Source: Blastocatellia bacterium (GTDB lineage Bacteria; Acidobacteriota; Blastocatellia; Pyrinomonadales; Pyrinomonadaceae). From it: DNA of 6,601 bases. The position numbers were made by a program, and so were the translations under genes. The stretch lies in assembly GCA_003487805.1 (NCBI GenBank), contig DNNE01000105.1, forward strand, positions 6,406 through 13,006. Direction: 5' to 3'. Shown in pieces: positions 5,541 to 6,601 of this stretch (the stretch's first letter is position 1; each line of letters opens with the position of its first letter). The notes beneath the pieces were generated by a model. That model did not search any database. It was not told the DNA's origin and saw only the letters and a list, made by a program, of their open reading frames with translations.

Positions 5541-6050
5541 ATGGGAATCTTCGGGAAATCGGTGCTGCTCATTAGCATGAGTGTTGTTTTGATTATCGGA
5601 GCCGGTTGCGCAAAAAAATCGTCCCGAACCACTAAGGTGACTGTCGCCGGCGAGGCTACAAGCCGGGTTGAGCCGGACACAGCGGTGTTGACCGTGTCGG
5701 TCGTAACGCAGAACGCGCAGGCGCTTAATGCTCAACAAGAAAATGCACGCAAGAGCGAGGCGGTGACCGCAGCAGTAAAAACAACCGCCGGATCAAGCGT
5801 TGAGATCAAGACAAGTGACTACACTCTTCAGCCGCAATACGATTATCGAGACAATCGACTGCCAAAGATCGTCGGCTACAACGCCCGCAACAGCGTCATC
5901 GTGACGATGACTGATCTGAAAAACGTGGGAGCCGTTATTGATGCCGCTTCGAACGCCGGTGCGAACAGCATCGATGGCATCGCTTCGTTTTGCGCCAGAC
6001 CAGTCCCGCCCGTGGGCAAGCACTGGCAGACGCAACCCAGCAAGCGATGA
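5541..6050 (+). CDS. N-terminal portion of the SIMPL lipoprotein as read in the present sequence
   Basis: The frame as it stands gives 169 residues. The N-terminus has Lys6, a hydrophobic core and IGAGC, with lipidation expected at Cys23; Gly at -3 is less usual than Leu but accepted. The SIMPL core starts near residue 32 (KVTVAGEATSRVEPDTA). It continues through IKTSDYTLQPQYDY (about 94-107), KIVGYNARNSVIV, and the AGANSIDGIA segment that ends at 148. Everything after residue 148 (SFCARPVPP to the end) is out-of-frame and unlike the family. The truncated product would lack the last helix and strands of the domain and is unlikely to fold normally. Confidence 0.7.
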   Translation: MGIFGKSVLLISMSVVLIIGAGCAKKSSRTTKVTVAGEATSRVEPDTAVLTVSVVTQNAQALNAQQENARKSEAVTAAVKTTAGSSVEIKTSDYTLQPQYDYRDNRLPKIVGYNARNSVIVTMTDLKNVGAVIDAASNAGANSIDGIASFCARPVPPVGKHWQTQPSKR

Positions 6051-6268
6051 ACAAAGCGAATTCGATCGCGCAGGCGTTGGGCGGACATGTGTTGCGAGTG
6101 GTGGAAGAGAGCGAAGCTGCGACCGTCGGCGGCGATGGCTTCAACCAGGTCTATGCTCAAACACGCGAGATGAATGAAGACCTCTCGAAGATGAAACCCA
6201 CGCCGGTCGCCAGCGGACAGCTGAGCATTAAGTCGAACGTGCAGCTCATCGTCGAGATTGAGGGTTAA
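5990..6268 (+). CDS. C-terminal portion of the SIMPL protein, shifted frame
   Basis: This frame carries the missing part of the domain: LRQTSPARGQALADATQQAM, a long helix ending in IAQALGGHVLRVVEES, then the closing strands and a C-terminal QLSIKSNVQLIVEIEG that is typical of the family end. Family sequence actually extends upstream to Phe at 5984. There is no real start here: 5990 is a TTG with no Shine-Dalgarno sequence. The ATG at 6047 overlaps the first frame's TGA as ATGA, so a 73-residue fragment could be made by translational coupling. It has no signal peptide and is unlikely to be functional alone. Confidence 0.6.
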   Translation: MRQTSPARGQALADATQQAMNKANSIAQALGGHVLRVVEESEAATVGGDGFNQVYAQTREMNEDLSKMKPTPVASGQLSIKSNVQLIVEIEG

Positions 6269-6546
6269 TCCTCGGCCGCACGTTTACTCGTCTGGACAAA
6301 CTTCACAACCTCTGTGCGCGTCGTTTCCATGCGGCGACGGCTTTCCAGATAAGCCTGCCACTGCGGCGTCATGGTGAGGGCTTTCGTAGTGTCTTCATCG
6401 AGGGCTTGCGCCATCAAGGCAATCAGATCGCTAACAACCCGCGTGTGATCGAGCAGCGATTCAATAATCGAATGCGCGAGTTCGTTTTGGTCGAGGGCCG
6501 CCTCCTCAGTAGCAGGTTCGGCTATCTTGATTTGTTCGTCGGCCAT
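6265..6546 (-). CDS. Small acidic, probably all-helical protein of unknown function
   Basis: A 93-residue protein that I do not recognise. It is rich in Glu, Asp, Ala and Leu, has no signal peptide, no membrane segment and no cysteine, so it is probably cytoplasmic. Two helices are likely: about 17-50, containing LAHSIIESLLDH and VVSDLIALMAQAL, and about 61-90, containing WQAYLESRRR and EVVKFVQTS. Regular hydrophobic spacing suggests a helical hairpin or coiled-coil oligomer. The ATG at 6546 has only a weak GGAA upstream, 9 bases away. Its stop codon overlaps the SIMPL gene's stop in a shared TTAA, so the two genes converge with no gap. Against a chance frame are the coherent amphipathic pattern, full use of the space and its position in a region otherwise free of genes. 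Moderately sure it is real. Confidence 0.7.
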   Translation of the reverse strand: MADEQIKIAEPATEEAALDQNELAHSIIESLLDHTRVVSDLIALMAQALDEDTTKALTMTPQWQAYLESRRRMETTRTEVVKFVQTSKRAAED

Positions 6547-6601
6547 TGGGTTTGATTCCGAACACCGATCGGGCAGGCAAAGTTACAGAACCGCGAGCGG
6601 T

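Larger units (their letters stand above)
5541..6268 (+). pseudogene. SIMPL-domain (DUF541) lipoprotein gene broken by a one-base frameshift
   Basis: Read across two frames, this is one gene for an exported SIMPL-domain protein of about 242 residues, normal for the family. SIMPL proteins are periplasmic or surface proteins (E. coli YggE, BP26 of Brucella) that form oligomeric channel-like assemblies and are linked loosely to stress; no enzymatic role is established. The first frame runs well to GIA at residue 148. The expected continuation FVLRQTSPARGQALADA appears one frame over from 5984. Adding one T in the GCTTCG at 5982-5987 restores GCT TTC GTT TTG, that is A-F-V-L, matching the usual 'GI-[SA]-F' pattern. 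The lesion is therefore best read as a lost T. Both halves keep family sequence without further stops, so the break is recent or is a sequencing or assembly error. Confidence 0.85.

Noticed and set aside
5984..5993. Programmed -1 ribosomal frameshift in the SIMPL gene
   Set aside because: The heptamer around the shift does not allow good re-pairing (a Phe tRNA on TTT would slip to GTT), no clear stimulatory structure follows, and a single missing T explains the data better.

Overview
The window looks like an ordinary chromosomal stretch of a free-living Gram-negative bacterium with moderately high GC. The exported TPR-type Slt transglycosylase, the Ser-His type S41 peptidase and the general style of the proteins would fit an Acidobacteriota (Blastocatellia-like) or similar soil or metagenome genome. 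That placement is an inference from protein style only; no rRNA or marker gene is present. I see no tRNA, CRISPR array, transposase or phage gene.

Layout. Bases 1-155 have no gene I can support. A large lipoprotein lytic transglycosylase of the Slt70 type (156-2522, +) converges on a secreted S41-family peptidase (2628-3986, -). The 105-bp gap between them carries two REP-like GC-rich hairpins. The peptidase diverges from a yjbQ homologue (4162-4554, +), which appears to be leaderless. A 331-bp gene-free stretch follows (4555-4885). It holds a GTGGG/CCCAC hairpin, a run of three TA-rich 17-bp repeats, a TTGACA box, a possible U-tract terminator and two further hairpins. Next is a TTG-started small secreted protein (4886-5314, +) with a strong intrinsic terminator (5350-5382). 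A SIMPL-domain (DUF541) lipoprotein gene (5541-6268, +) is broken by a one-base frameshift. A small helical protein of unknown function (6265-6546, -) closes the window; its stop codon lies in the same TTAA as the stop codon of the SIMPL gene.

How the genes relate. Four of the six genes have Sec-type export signals (two lipoproteins, two SPase I-type), so the region leans towards cell-envelope functions: peptidoglycan cleavage, periplasmic proteolysis and small envelope proteins. Genes alternate in orientation and each has its own leader, so there is no clear operon. The best leads are the frameshifted SIMPL gene, the S41 enzyme with no lysine where CtpA/Tsp have their catalytic one, the 17-bp repeat cluster, the leaderless yjbQ and the small secreted protein family. 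I found no convincing new multi-gene system here.
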